Of a stretch of DNA of 36,242 bases, positions 1-9,008 are shown piece after piece. The stretch's first letter is position 1; each line of letters starts with the position of its first letter. Below the pieces are notes generated by a model. That model saw only the letters and a program-made list of their open reading frames with translations. It did not search any database and had not been told where the DNA came from. The stretch is taken from contig JAICRP010000004.1 of NCBI GenBank assembly GCA_025966445.1, positions 1-36,242 on the forward strand. Direction: 5' to 3'. Both the position numbers and the translations under genes were made by a program. This stretch comes from Nocardioides sp. (GTDB lineage Bacteria; Actinomycetota; Actinomycetes; Propionibacteriales; Nocardioidaceae).

Positions 1-1374
1 CGGCTGGCGAGGCACGAACAGCCCGTGCGGGTCGGCCGTCCCCCGGATCGCGGCCAGCCGACGCCACGAGGCGCCCGACCAGCCCCGGCGCTCGTCGACC
101 TCCTCGTCAGCCATCAGCAGGTACGCCGACTCCGTGGCCCAGGGCTGGAGCGCGTCCGTCACTCGGCGGGAGTCCTCCCGCACCGCCGCCCACCCGCCCC
201 GGCTCTGCAGGCCCACGCCGAGCACCAGGAACGAGCCGTCCACGCGGTCCAGTGCGCCGCCCCTCGGGTGCGGGGCAGCCAACGCCCCACCGAGCTGACG
301 CAGCTCCACGAAGAGGAGCTCCGACCCGGAGTCCGGCCCCGCAGCGGCGACGAGCGCCTCCACCGCGCGGTCAGGGAGGTCTGCCAGGAGGACGCTGTTG
401 GCGTAGACGGCCGTGGGGGCCTCCGGATCCAGGTGGAGGCGCGCGACGGAGCCCGCGGCGACGTCGTCGAAGGTGTCCAGCTCGGGCCGCAGGGCGCGCA
501 ACGGTGCGAGCTGCCGCGCCGCCGTCGATGGGTCCCCGGTGGCGACCGCGTCCACGATCACGAGCTGCCGCCCCCTGACCTCGCCCGGCACCCAGGCCTC
601 GTCGGGCGCCTGGAGGAGTCGGGCGATGCTGGTGATCGTGTGCGGCGCCTCGCCGGCCCATCCGCTCCAGGCGCGCAGCACCCGGTCGGCGTGCCGCCAG
701 TCCCAGGCGAGCGCGCCGGCGTAGACCCGGTGCACCGGCACGAGGTCGAACTCCAGCGCCGTGACGACGCCGAAGCCGCCGCCGCCTCCTCGGGCGGCCC
801 ACAGCAGGTCGCTGTCCGCGGTGTCAGTGGCGCGCACGAACGTGCCGTCTGCCAGCACCAGCTCCACGGCCGTGAGCGCGCTGCACTGCAGGCCCCGCTG
901 GCGCGCGTACCAGCTGAGCCCGCCGCCGAGCGACGAACCGGCGACGCCGACGCTGGGGCTGGTGGTGTGCATGGCCGCCAGCTGCACGCCCGCTGCCCGG
1001 TCGACGACGTCGCCCCAGCGGACACCGGCGCCGACCCGAGCGGTGCGTTGTTCGGCGTCGATGCGCAGCTCGGTCATCGCCGAGGTGCGCAGGAGCACGG
1101 CGTCCTCGAGCCGACCGGCGAGCGGTGGCGCACCGTGGCCGGTGCCCTGCGGGGCGACCCGGAGACCCACCGAGGCCGCCGCTCGCACCACGTCGGCCAC
1201 CTCGGACGGGAACGCCGGGTAGACCACGGCCGCCGGCCGGACGTCGACCTGCAGGTTCCAGGGCAGCCGGACCTCGTCGAAGGATGGATCGCCCGGCAGG
1301 TGGACGGCCCCACCGCACAGCCCACGCAGGACGTCGGCGTCGGATGCCGCCACCGAGGCGGAGTCGGGAACCAT
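1..1374 (-). CDS. FAD-binding oxidoreductase (BBE / FAD_binding_4 type), 3' end outside the window
   Basis: Minus-strand reading from ATG at 1374 gives MVPDSASVAASDADVLRGLCGGAVHLPGDPSFDEVRLPWNLQVDVRPAAVVYPAFPSEVADVVRAAASVGLRVAPQGTGHGAPPLAG..., typical of the family (GTGHG His motif, SLGGGLSW). No in-frame stop before the window edge. Confidence 0.85.
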   Translation of the reverse strand, partial: MVPDSASVAASDADVLRGLCGGAVHLPGDPSFDEVRLPWNLQVDVRPAAVVYPAFPSEVADVVRAAASVGLRVAPQGTGHGAPPLAGRLEDAVLLRTSAMTELRIDAEQRTARVGAGVRWGDVVDRAAGVQLAAMHTTSPSVGVAGSSLGGGLSWYARQRGLQCSALTAVELVLADGTFVRATDTADSDLLWAARGGGGGFGVVTALEFDLVPVHRVYAGALAWDWRHADRVLRAWSGWAGEAPHTITSIARLLQAPDEAWVPGEVRGRQLVIVDAVATGDPSTAARQLAPLRALRPELDTFDDVAAGSVARLHLDPEAPTAVYANSVLLADLPDRAVEALVAAAGPDSGSELLFVELRQLGGALAAPHPRGGALDRVDGSFLVLGVGLQSRGGWAAVREDSRRVTDALQPWATESAYLLMADEEVDERRGWSGASWRRLAAIRGTADPHGLFVPRQP

Positions 1375-1414
1375 GGCAATCCTCACGATCTGGGCGTTCG
1401 AGGGTGACAGCGGC

Positions 1415-1432
1415 GACTTGAGGATGACTTGA
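1415..1432 (-). promoter_or_regulatory. Putative SARP operator: TCAAGTC direct repeat with 11-bp periodicity
   Basis: Plus strand GACTTGAggatGACTTGA (1415-1421 and 1426-1432); minus strand TCAAGTC-N4-TCAAGTC, 40 nt upstream of the FAD oxidase ATG. Confidence 0.6.
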
Positions 1433-1444
1433 ACCGACCGCCGG

Positions 1445-4400
1445 TCACGGTCCGCGCTCCAGGGTCGACGCGAGGTCTGCACGCACCGTCCCGGGTGCGA
1501 GGAACAGTCGTTGGGCGACCTCGTTGACTCCTAGCCCGGCTGCGACCAGCTCCGTCACGCGCCGCTGCCGACCGGTCAGCCAGGTGTCGTCGTCGCCGGC
1601 GTCCATGGGCACCCGGCCCCGTCTCGTCAGCTCCGCGACGGCGTCGCTCACCACCGCGCGTGCGCCACACTCGCGGGCCGTGCCGAGCGCCGCCTCCAAG
1701 AGGGCCACGGCCTCGAGGTCGTCGAGCCCTGGCGAGCGTGCGAGCGACACCTGGGCGCGGGCTGCCTCCAGCACGACTCGCGTGTCCGACAGCACGTCCA
1801 CGGCCTCGCGGAGGTCCGCCGTCCCGTCGGCGCCGCGCAGCTCCCCGCGCAGCCGCAGGGAGCGACCCAGCGCCGACGCTGCACCCCAGCCGCGCAGGAG
1901 TGCCACCTCGTCGTCGGCCAACGCGAGGGCACGGTCGGCCTGTCCGAGCGCCGCGAGGGCCTGCGCCTCCAGTCCACGCCACGGGGCCCAGGCCGGGTTG
2001 CGGACCTCGGGGTAGTCGACGGGTGTGGCCAGCACGTCCAGCGCCTCGGCCGGGCGCCCCTCGTCGAGGAGAAACCGGGCGGCGGCCTCTCGCAGCAGCC
2101 GGCCCCCCTCACCGATCCAGGGCAGCTCCCGAGCGCTCACCAGGGTCTCGCTCGCGGCCTCCAGGTCGCCCTGGTCCAGCCGTACGCCCAGCGTGAAGGC
2201 GGCGGCGTACGTCGAGGTGACGGCCGAGACGCCCCACATCCGCTGCTGCTCGGCCGCGTCGACCAACGACTGGAGGGCGTCGTCGAGCCGACCGTGGCGC
2301 CACTGCGTGAAGCCGCGCCACAGGTTCACCGACAGGGCGGCGAAGAGCTCGCCGCCCGCATGTGCGCGGGCCATCGCGCGTTCCCAGAAGTCACCGAGGT
2401 CCTCGTCGGCCAGCAGCAGCACGTTGGCCGCGACGATCCAGAGCAACCCGTTGTCCACGACGAGCAGCCGGTCGTCCTCCAGGGCGAAGCGCGCCAGCGC
2501 GGCTGCCCGATCACGTTCCGTGCCGTCGCGCAGCAGCTCGTACGACAGCGCGGCCGCCAGCATCCGAGCGCCGTTGCCTTCACCGGACACCTCCGGGACC
2601 GGGTCGGCCCGGTAGCGCTCCACGGGGAGCCCGTGCATGAACCCCGTGATTCGCTGCAGGGCAACCAGGCCCTGCCGTTCGTCGTCGAGCCCGGCTCCTG
2701 CCTCGGCCGCGGCCCGCCCAGCGAAGTCGGTGGCCACGCCCGGAGGTGAGACGAAGACGTGGGTACGGGCGATGGCCATCGCGAGCCGGGCGCGCTCCTT
2801 GTCGTCGTCGAGGGTCGAGTAGGCCTCGGACAGGTGCGCGACGCCGGCGGGTCCGTCGACCAGGATCTCGGCGAGGCCCAGCTCGAGCAGCAGGCCGGTC
2901 CTCTCGTCGGCCTCGACGGGCTCCTCCAGTGCCCGCCGCAGGAGCACGACGGCGGAGTCCGACGCCCCACGCGTGCGTGCCGTCCGCGCGGCGGTCCGCA
3001 GCAGGTCCACGGTGGCGGCACTCCCCCGGCGAGGTGCCCGCAGCAGGTGCGCGGCGACCTGTTCGGGGGTGGCTCCCTGGTGGGTGAGGATGCGCGCGGC
3101 CCGCTCGTGGTGCAGTGCACGCTCGGCGGAGGGCATGTCCTCGTACACCGCATCACCGACCAGCGGGTGGACGAAGGTCGGGCGGTGCCCGTCGGTGAGG
3201 ATCTCGCTCCGGCTCAGGCTGTCCAGGGCGGTGGCCACGTGGTCCTCGGGCTGCTGGGCGAGGGAGGCGATGGTCGCCAAGCCCGCGGCCTCACCCAGCA
3301 CCGCGACGGCTCGGGCCGTAGCCGTGGCGGTCCTCGACATCCGGCGCAGGCGCAACGTCACCAGGGCCGACACCGCCCGCGAACCCACCGCGCGCACCGT
3401 GTCGACGTGGGACACGTCCGGGGGGATGTGCTCGTCCTCCAGCGCTCGGAGGAGCTGGCGCAGCAACAGCGGGTTGCCCGCGGTCATCCGGTGGCAGGCG
3501 TCGACGAAGGAGTCGGCGCCGTCACCGAGGCGTTCGCGCACCAGGGCCGCCGCGGCCTCGTGGGACAGCGGCGCCGGCCGCAGCACGGTCACCGACGTGT
3601 CGAGGGCGATCTCGGCGAGCAGCGCGTCGTCGGGATGCTGCTCTCCTGTGCGGAGGGCGAAGACGAGGAGCACGGGCAGCCCCTCGATCCGTTTGACGAG
3701 ATAGGCGAGGTACCGAAGCGACGCGCTGTCACACCACTGGACGTCGTCGACGCAGATCACGAGCGGCCCCTCGGAGGCGAGGTTGACGGTCGTCCAGTAG
3801 AGGCCGTGCAGGACGGCGAAGCCGCCCTGCTGGACGAGGGTGTCGCCCATCGCCCCGTCGAACACCGAGGACGCGGCCACCGCGGCGCCGACGAGCAGTG
3901 CCTCGCGGCGTACCGGGTCGCCGATGCACGGCTCGAACAGCTGCCGCACCGCTCCGAAGGCGAACGAGCGCTCCAGCTGGCTCCCCCGCGCCGAGAGCAC
4001 CCGAGCGCCGCGGCTCCTGGCGAAGCCGCCTGCCTCGAGCAGCAGACGACTCTTGCCGATTCCGGCCGGGCCCTCGATGAGGATGCATCCCGACGCCCCG
4101 GCGACCACGTCGTCCACCATGCGCCGCAGCACCGACGTCTCCTTGTCACGATCCACGAGGTCGAGCGGCACGACGCCGCTCTCATCGCTCACACGGTCGC
4201 CCGTGGCCGGACGAGGTGGCGGAGCCGGGGCGTCCAAGTCGGGCGACTGGGCGAGGACGTGTGCCTCGAGCGCGCGGAGGCCGGGGCCCGGGTCGACGCC
4301 CAGCTCCTCGGCCAGCGTCCTGCGGGCACGGCGCAGGGCCGCGAGGGCGTCGGCCTGACGCTGCGCGCGGTACAGGGCCAGCACCAGGAGCCGCCAGCGC

Positions 4401-5065
4401 TCCTCCCGGAGCGGATCCTCGGAGACGAGCGCCTCGAGGTCACCCACGAGCACCGCGGCGTCGCCCAGCTGCAGCCGGGCCTCGAGCAGCCGTTCGCGGG
4501 CGACGGCACGGAGCTCCGTCAGCCGGACGGTCTCGGGCTCGACCCACACCTCGCCGGCGTACTCGGCGTACGGGGCGCCTCGCCACAGGCGCAGCGCCTC
4601 CTCGAGCGAACGCACCGCATCGGCGGGCGGCAGCGTCGCAGCCTCGCCCACGGCCCGCTCGAAGCACCAGGCGTCCACCATCTCCGGGCCGAGACGGAGC
4701 ACGTAACCAGCGCCGGTGCTCGCGATCACGCCGTCCCGCCGTCGGGCTCCCACGTCCGGCTGGAGGCGACGGCGCAGGTGGCTCACATAGGCCTGGATGG
4801 CGCCGGTGCTGTCGGCCGGGGCGCGGTCGCCCCAGACACAGTCGGCGAGGCGTGCGGCGGGCACGACCTCGTTCCGGCTGACCACGAGTGCCGCCAGCAC
4901 CGCACGCTGGCGCCGGCCGCCGAGGTCGACGACCTCACCATCACGCGTCGCCGCGAGGTCCCCGAGCACCCGCAGGCGGAGCCTCGTGTCCTCCACCCTC
5001 TCCCCCACTCGTGCTCGGTCGAGGATAGCGAAGTCACGAGCTCCGAAAGGGCGCCCAACCTGCAC
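1445..5065 (-). CDS. AfsR/SARP-family regulator: N-terminal OmpR-type wHTH + BTAD, central AAA/P-loop ATPase, C-terminal LuxR-type HTH
   Basis: 1206 aa; LRVLGDLAATRDGEVVDLGGRRQRAVLAALV (SARP wHTH), BTAD region, ILIEGPAGIGKSRLL (Walker A), LTGRQRRVTELVAAGLGVNEVAQRLFLAPGTVRADL (LuxR HTH). A GTG start at 4996 is an alternative. Confidence 0.9.
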   Translation of the reverse strand: MQVGRPFGARDFAILDRARVGERVEDTRLRLRVLGDLAATRDGEVVDLGGRRQRAVLAALVVSRNEVVPAARLADCVWGDRAPADSTGAIQAYVSHLRRRLQPDVGARRRDGVIASTGAGYVLRLGPEMVDAWCFERAVGEAATLPPADAVRSLEEALRLWRGAPYAEYAGEVWVEPETVRLTELRAVARERLLEARLQLGDAAVLVGDLEALVSEDPLREERWRLLVLALYRAQRQADALAALRRARRTLAEELGVDPGPGLRALEAHVLAQSPDLDAPAPPPRPATGDRVSDESGVVPLDLVDRDKETSVLRRMVDDVVAGASGCILIEGPAGIGKSRLLLEAGGFARSRGARVLSARGSQLERSFAFGAVRQLFEPCIGDPVRREALLVGAAVAASSVFDGAMGDTLVQQGGFAVLHGLYWTTVNLASEGPLVICVDDVQWCDSASLRYLAYLVKRIEGLPVLLVFALRTGEQHPDDALLAEIALDTSVTVLRPAPLSHEAAAALVRERLGDGADSFVDACHRMTAGNPLLLRQLLRALEDEHIPPDVSHVDTVRAVGSRAVSALVTLRLRRMSRTATATARAVAVLGEAAGLATIASLAQQPEDHVATALDSLSRSEILTDGHRPTFVHPLVGDAVYEDMPSAERALHHERAARILTHQGATPEQVAAHLLRAPRRGSAATVDLLRTAARTARTRGASDSAVVLLRRALEEPVEADERTGLLLELGLAEILVDGPAGVAHLSEAYSTLDDDKERARLAMAIARTHVFVSPPGVATDFAGRAAAEAGAGLDDERQGLVALQRITGFMHGLPVERYRADPVPEVSGEGNGARMLAAALSYELLRDGTERDRAAALARFALEDDRLLVVDNGLLWIVAANVLLLADEDLGDFWERAMARAHAGGELFAALSVNLWRGFTQWRHGRLDDALQSLVDAAEQQRMWGVSAVTSTYAAAFTLGVRLDQGDLEAASETLVSARELPWIGEGGRLLREAAARFLLDEGRPAEALDVLATPVDYPEVRNPAWAPWRGLEAQALAALGQADRALALADDEVALLRGWGAASALGRSLRLRGELRGADGTADLREAVDVLSDTRVVLEAARAQVSLARSPGLDDLEAVALLEAALGTARECGARAVVSDAVAELTRRGRVPMDAGDDDTWLTGRQRRVTELVAAGLGVNEVAQRLFLAPGTVRADLASTLERGP

Positions 5066-5128
5066 CCTCGCTGACGTGGCGTAGCGACGCGGGCGCGCGG
5101 GCGGGGCCTTGTCGAGATCGCGGGGGCC

Positions 5129-5157
5129 TCAAGTCGGCCACAGGTGGCTCTCAAGAA
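5129..5157 (+). promoter_or_regulatory. Putative SARP operator: three heptamers at 11-bp spacing
   Basis: TCAAGTC(5129)-N4-ACAGGTG(5140)-N4-TCAAGAA(5151), 50 nt before the ATG at 5208; the first heptamer is identical to the 1415-1432 repeat. Confidence 0.5.
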
Positions 5158-5207
5158 CCGCCGGGCACGGTCTTCCCACAGAACCCGACAACACACACGG
5201 AGACACC

Positions 5208-5696
5208 ATGAACACGCGCAGCACCTTCACCACCACCATCGCCGCAGCCATCGCCGCAACCGCGCTCGTGCTCGTCGCCCCGGCGGCACAGGCGACTCAG
5301 GTCGACCGGTTCGACCGCAGCACCTTCGACAGCACTCCGGAGGTGAGCGACGCCGGCTACACGATGGCCGGCGCCACCGCCGGCGAGCTCGGTGGCTACC
5401 TCACCCTCGGGATCCAGGCTTCCGGCGGCACCCTTCCGGAGCAGGGCGACTGTGAGGCCGCCGACGTCCAGGCGGTGCTCACGGTCTCCCCCGGTGAGTC
5501 GTTCACGATCACGACCACGGGCGAGCTCTGCAGCCACTTCATGGACGGCACGCCGAGCCTCAACGCGTACTTCGGCGCCAAGCAGGTGAGCTACACCGGC
5601 ACCCACAGGCACGCCCGCGTCACCAACGGAAGCATCGGCTTCCAGCACACCTTCCTCGGCGCGCAGGGCCAGGTCGGTCTCTCTGTCCGGTGGTGA
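5208..5696 (+). CDS. Secreted hypothetical protein (Sec signal peptide, AxA cleavage motif, two Cys in mature part)
   Basis: MNTRSTFTTTIAAAIAATALVLVAPAAQATQVDRFD...; 162 aa, divergent from the SARP regulator. Confidence 0.8.
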   Translation: MNTRSTFTTTIAAAIAATALVLVAPAAQATQVDRFDRSTFDSTPEVSDAGYTMAGATAGELGGYLTLGIQASGGTLPEQGDCEAADVQAVLTVSPGESFTITTTGELCSHFMDGTPSLNAYFGAKQVSYTGTHRHARVTNGSIGFQHTFLGAQGQVGLSVRW

Positions 5697-5702
5697 TCGC
5701 CT

Positions 5703-5722
5703 GGGCGGGCTCGGGCCCGCCC
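5703..5722 (+). terminator. Strong GC hairpin immediately after the secreted-protein gene (putative terminator)
   Basis: GGGCGGGC-TCGG-GCCCGCCC, perfect 8-bp stem with a 4-nt loop, 6 nt after the stop codon; no T-tract. Confidence 0.55.
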
Positions 5723-5941
5723 GACCTCCGCGATCAGGGGAGCTCCCACGCTGCGCGACCTCTACCGCTCCCGGCGAGCGTCGCGCTTCCGGGGTTGGCG
5801 TCGAGAGTGCCTCGCTCCTGACCGGCAGCTCGTGGCGTCTCGGGGGCGCCATGGGACACACAGGGCGGGCAGCTGAGGGTGTGCCGACCGTGGTACAGCG
5901 TGCCGACGTCGGAACGCAGCCAGGAGCGATACGTTCGCGGC

Positions 5942-7531
5942 GTGGAGAGCGTGGAGCCCACCGAGGGCACGGGCCGTGTTCCCCGGCAAGGCATTCTGCT
6001 GGCTGCCGCGATGTTCGTGTTCGTCATCGACACGTCGTTCATGAACGTGTCGATCTCGGCGGTCGTCCACGACCTCGACACGACGGTGAGCGGGGTCCAG
6101 TCGGCCGTCGCGATCGAAGCGCTCGTCTCCGCCGCGTTCATCCTCATCAGCAGCAAGGTCGGTGATCTGTTCGGGCGCAAGCGCGCGTTCGTCGTCGGCA
6201 TGGTGTTCTACGCCGTCGGTGCGCTGGCCATGGTGTTCGCGCAGGGCCTGGCGGCGATCATCGTCTTCTGGGCGGTCCTCGGCGGGCTGGGCGCATCCCT
6301 CTACCTCCCCGCGATGCAGTCGCTGATCCACGGCAACTTCGACGGGAAGACCCGCGCGAAGGTCTTCGCGCTGGTCGGCGCGTCGGGAGCGATCGCCGCC
6401 GCGATCGGACCCCTGATCGGAGGCTTCGTCACGACCCTCCTGTCGTGGCGCGTCGGGTTCCTGATCGAGGCGCTCATCATCGCAGCCGTCCTTCTGGGGA
6501 GCCGAGGCATCCGCGACGTGCCCTACACAGGAGACCGGTCGATCGACATCACGGGCGCGTTCCTCTCAGTGATCGGCATGGGTGGCCTCGTCCTTGGGGT
6601 CCTCGCCTGGCAGGAGGGCGGCGAGTCCGTCGCGCTCCTCCTCGCGATCGGGGCGGCCGCGATGGCGTGCCTGGTGTGCTGGCTCGTCCGACGCAAGCGC
6701 CAGGGCAAACCCACGCTCCTCGATCCCACCCTGTTCGCGTCCAAGCTGTTCAGCAACGGCGTCGCCCAGATCATGCTCCAGCAAGTCGCGCTGGGCGGGC
6801 TCCTGATCGCCTTGCCGATCTACCTGCAGCTCGTCTGGGGCTACAACGCGCTCGAGGCGGGCATCACGCTCGCACCCCTGTCGCTCACGATGTTCGGCGT
6901 CGCCCTGCTCGCGGGACGCAGAGCTGGTCGTCGGAGGGCGAGCAGCATCATCAGGGCGGGCTTCGTGCTGCTCGCTGCCTCCATCGTCACCCTCATCCCG
7001 CTGGTGCCCAGAGCGGACTCCGGCTGGTACCTGGTGGTCCCGCTGATGCTCGCGGGCGCCGGGCTCGGCCTTCTCGCATCTCAGCTCAACAACTACGCAC
7101 TGTCCCCCATCTCGGAGGAACGGGTTGGCGAGGCCGCCGGCGTCACGTCGGCCACCGGGTCCTTCGGTCTGTCGCTCGGGCTGGCCTTCTCCGGGGCCAT
7201 CATGCTCGCCACGCTGTCCATCGCCTTCACCAACATGGCGGAGTCGAGCAGCGTCTTGCCGCCGGCCGACCAGCAGCGCGTCGCCGCCGTGCTCGAAGAC
7301 GACGCGCAGGTGATGAGCGACGCCCAGCTCGGCGAGCTCCTCGTCGGCCAGCCGGAAGCTGTCCAAGAGGAGATCCTCAGCATCAACACCGACGCTCGGA
7401 ACCTCGCGCTCCAGGTTGCCTTGCTCGTCTCGCTGCTCGCGGCGGTCGTCGGCGTCGCCATCGCATTCCGCATGATGCGCCTGCCCGATCCCGTGCAGAC
7501 GGCTGCCGGCAAGGACGCAGGGCTCGGCTGA
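5942..7531 (+). CDS. MFS transporter (DHA2-like drug/multidrug efflux family)
   Basis: ~529 aa, many TM segments; VGDLFGRKRAFVVGMVFYAVGALAMVFAQG motif region. GTG start at 5942 preceded by TACGTT -10-like hexamer at 5930-5935. Confidence 0.85.
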   Translation: MESVEPTEGTGRVPRQGILLAAAMFVFVIDTSFMNVSISAVVHDLDTTVSGVQSAVAIEALVSAAFILISSKVGDLFGRKRAFVVGMVFYAVGALAMVFAQGLAAIIVFWAVLGGLGASLYLPAMQSLIHGNFDGKTRAKVFALVGASGAIAAAIGPLIGGFVTTLLSWRVGFLIEALIIAAVLLGSRGIRDVPYTGDRSIDITGAFLSVIGMGGLVLGVLAWQEGGESVALLLAIGAAAMACLVCWLVRRKRQGKPTLLDPTLFASKLFSNGVAQIMLQQVALGGLLIALPIYLQLVWGYNALEAGITLAPLSLTMFGVALLAGRRAGRRRASSIIRAGFVLLAASIVTLIPLVPRADSGWYLVVPLMLAGAGLGLLASQLNNYALSPISEERVGEAAGVTSATGSFGLSLGLAFSGAIMLATLSIAFTNMAESSSVLPPADQQRVAAVLEDDAQVMSDAQLGELLVGQPEAVQEEILSINTDARNLALQVALLVSLLAAVVGVAIAFRMMRLPDPVQTAAGKDAGLG

Positions 7532-7571
7532 CAAGTAGCGCGCTCCTGCAACGATGGCTGCACGACTGCGA

Positions 7572-8603
7572 TCAGCTCGCGGATGCCAGGCCGTCCACCT
7601 CGCGGATCGCGTTGGCGATCACGTGGGGCACCACGGGCTCCATGACGTGTGGCGCTTCGACCCAGCGGAGGATGCCGGGCGAGAACCGGTCGGCGAAGGC
7701 CGCCTGGGCGTCGAGGATCCTGGCGTCGTACGCAGGTGACCCGTAGTCGTTCACGGTTCGAGGTTGCCACTTTGCAGCGAGGTAGACGGCGGGGATGTCC
7801 GGTTCTCGTCCGATGGTGGACTGGAGGGACCGGATGAGGTCGAACTGCGAGATGCGCTCCAGCGTGCAGCACTCGTCCTCCTTGTCGAAGTGCTTGAACG
7901 TGTGCTGCCGCGGAAGGTAGCGGTCCAGCCCCAGCTCGTCGGGGAACATGGCGTCGACGAAGACCACCCCGATCACGTCGTCGGGGTGTGCCTTCAGATA
8001 GGCCGAGGCCACCAGTCCCCCGAACGAGGCAGCCCACAGGATGTACGGCGGCTTCTCGCCGCCGGCCTTCAGGACCGCGCGCATGTCGCGAACCACATCC
8101 CGAGGCGTCTGGACCGCGTCCACGGTCTCACTCGAGCCCACGTTGCGTCGGTCGTAGAGGCACACCCGGAAGTCGTCGACGAGCCGGTCGCGGACTTCAG
8201 TGGCATGGTCGTGAGGGACGAAGGCATCGTCGATCCAGCCGTGCACGAACACCACGGTCGAGGGTCCGTCGCCTGCGCACGACATGTACAGCTTGTGCCC
8301 GCCGACGTCGTACATGCCGGTCGTATCGGTATCGGGGTTGCTCGCCGTCGGGGACTCGGCGGCGGACGGAGACCGACGAGGAGAAGCGCTGCCGGCGGCC
8401 CCAGACGTCTCTGCGCCCCCGCTGCAGCCGGCGAGGCCGATGATGAGCAGCACGGCCGAGATGCCGACCGCGAGCCCGACCGTGGGCCGCCGGCGACGTG
8501 CACGGAACCGGGGGCGGGGCCGCGTCTCGCCACCTCCCAGGTGTGCCCCGCCATCCGCATTCGCGGTGACGAGGGTCAGCTCTACCGGGTCGGACGCCGG
8601 CAT
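7572..8603 (-). CDS. Alpha/beta-hydrolase, membrane-anchored/lipoprotein
   Basis: MPASDPVELTLV... with TM + LAGC lipobox-like motif, VVFVHGWIDDAF, LWAASFGGLVAS nucleophile-elbow-like region; AAAGGAG SD 4 nt before the ATG at 8603. Confidence 0.8.
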   Translation of the reverse strand: MPASDPVELTLVTANADGGAHLGGGETRPRPRFRARRRRPTVGLAVGISAVLLIIGLAGCSGGAETSGAAGSASPRRSPSAAESPTASNPDTDTTGMYDVGGHKLYMSCAGDGPSTVVFVHGWIDDAFVPHDHATEVRDRLVDDFRVCLYDRRNVGSSETVDAVQTPRDVVRDMRAVLKAGGEKPPYILWAASFGGLVASAYLKAHPDDVIGVVFVDAMFPDELGLDRYLPRQHTFKHFDKEDECCTLERISQFDLIRSLQSTIGREPDIPAVYLAAKWQPRTVNDYGSPAYDARILDAQAAFADRFSPGILRWVEAPHVMEPVVPHVIANAIREVDGLASAS

Positions 8604-8942
8604 GTTGCTCCTTTCACGCTCAGTCACCACGTGGCAGCCGGGCGACTCTCCACACCACGTCGTAGACGTCCTTGTCGTCGATGGTCCCGGCTCGCTCCAG
8701 AGGCACCGAACTCGCTCTCGTCCCGCCGCCCCATCCCACCTCCCGCCGCCGCTCCTTCCCTACCAACGAGGTGTCGACACCAGCAGGTTGCACGCACGCG
8801 ATACCCCTCGCGAGGCTTCATGCCCAGAATTGCCAGGAAAGCTCCGGTGAGTCCCGAGGGCCGTACACGGCCGAGGTGAGCTGCGGCGGCCCGAGGGGGC
8901 GGATCTGCTCTCGAGCCGGACGAGCGCACCGCTGAGCGAGTC

Positions 8943-8959
8943 AACAGGTGCAACCTGTT
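8943..8959. promoter_or_regulatory. Perfect palindrome upstream of the ECF sigma gene
   Basis: AACAGGT-GCA-ACCTGTT (7-3-7), followed by TATACA at 8975-8980 and SD GGGAGG before the GTG at 9009. Confidence 0.5.
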
Positions 8960-9008
8960 CATGCCGACGCCTCGTATACATGGGGCAGAAGCGGCAGTGG
9001 GAGGCGAC

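Noticed and set aside
25-1407. 460-aa plus-strand ORF
   Set aside because: Antisense of the partial BBE oxidase; the minus-strand frame, left open by the window edge and therefore absent from the ORF track, is the real gene.
2759-5074. 771-aa plus-strand ORF opposite the SARP gene
   Set aside because: Antisense shadow ORF of a high-GC gene; low-complexity Arg/Gly/His-rich translation with no domain, while the minus strand has clear SARP/AAA/LuxR motifs.
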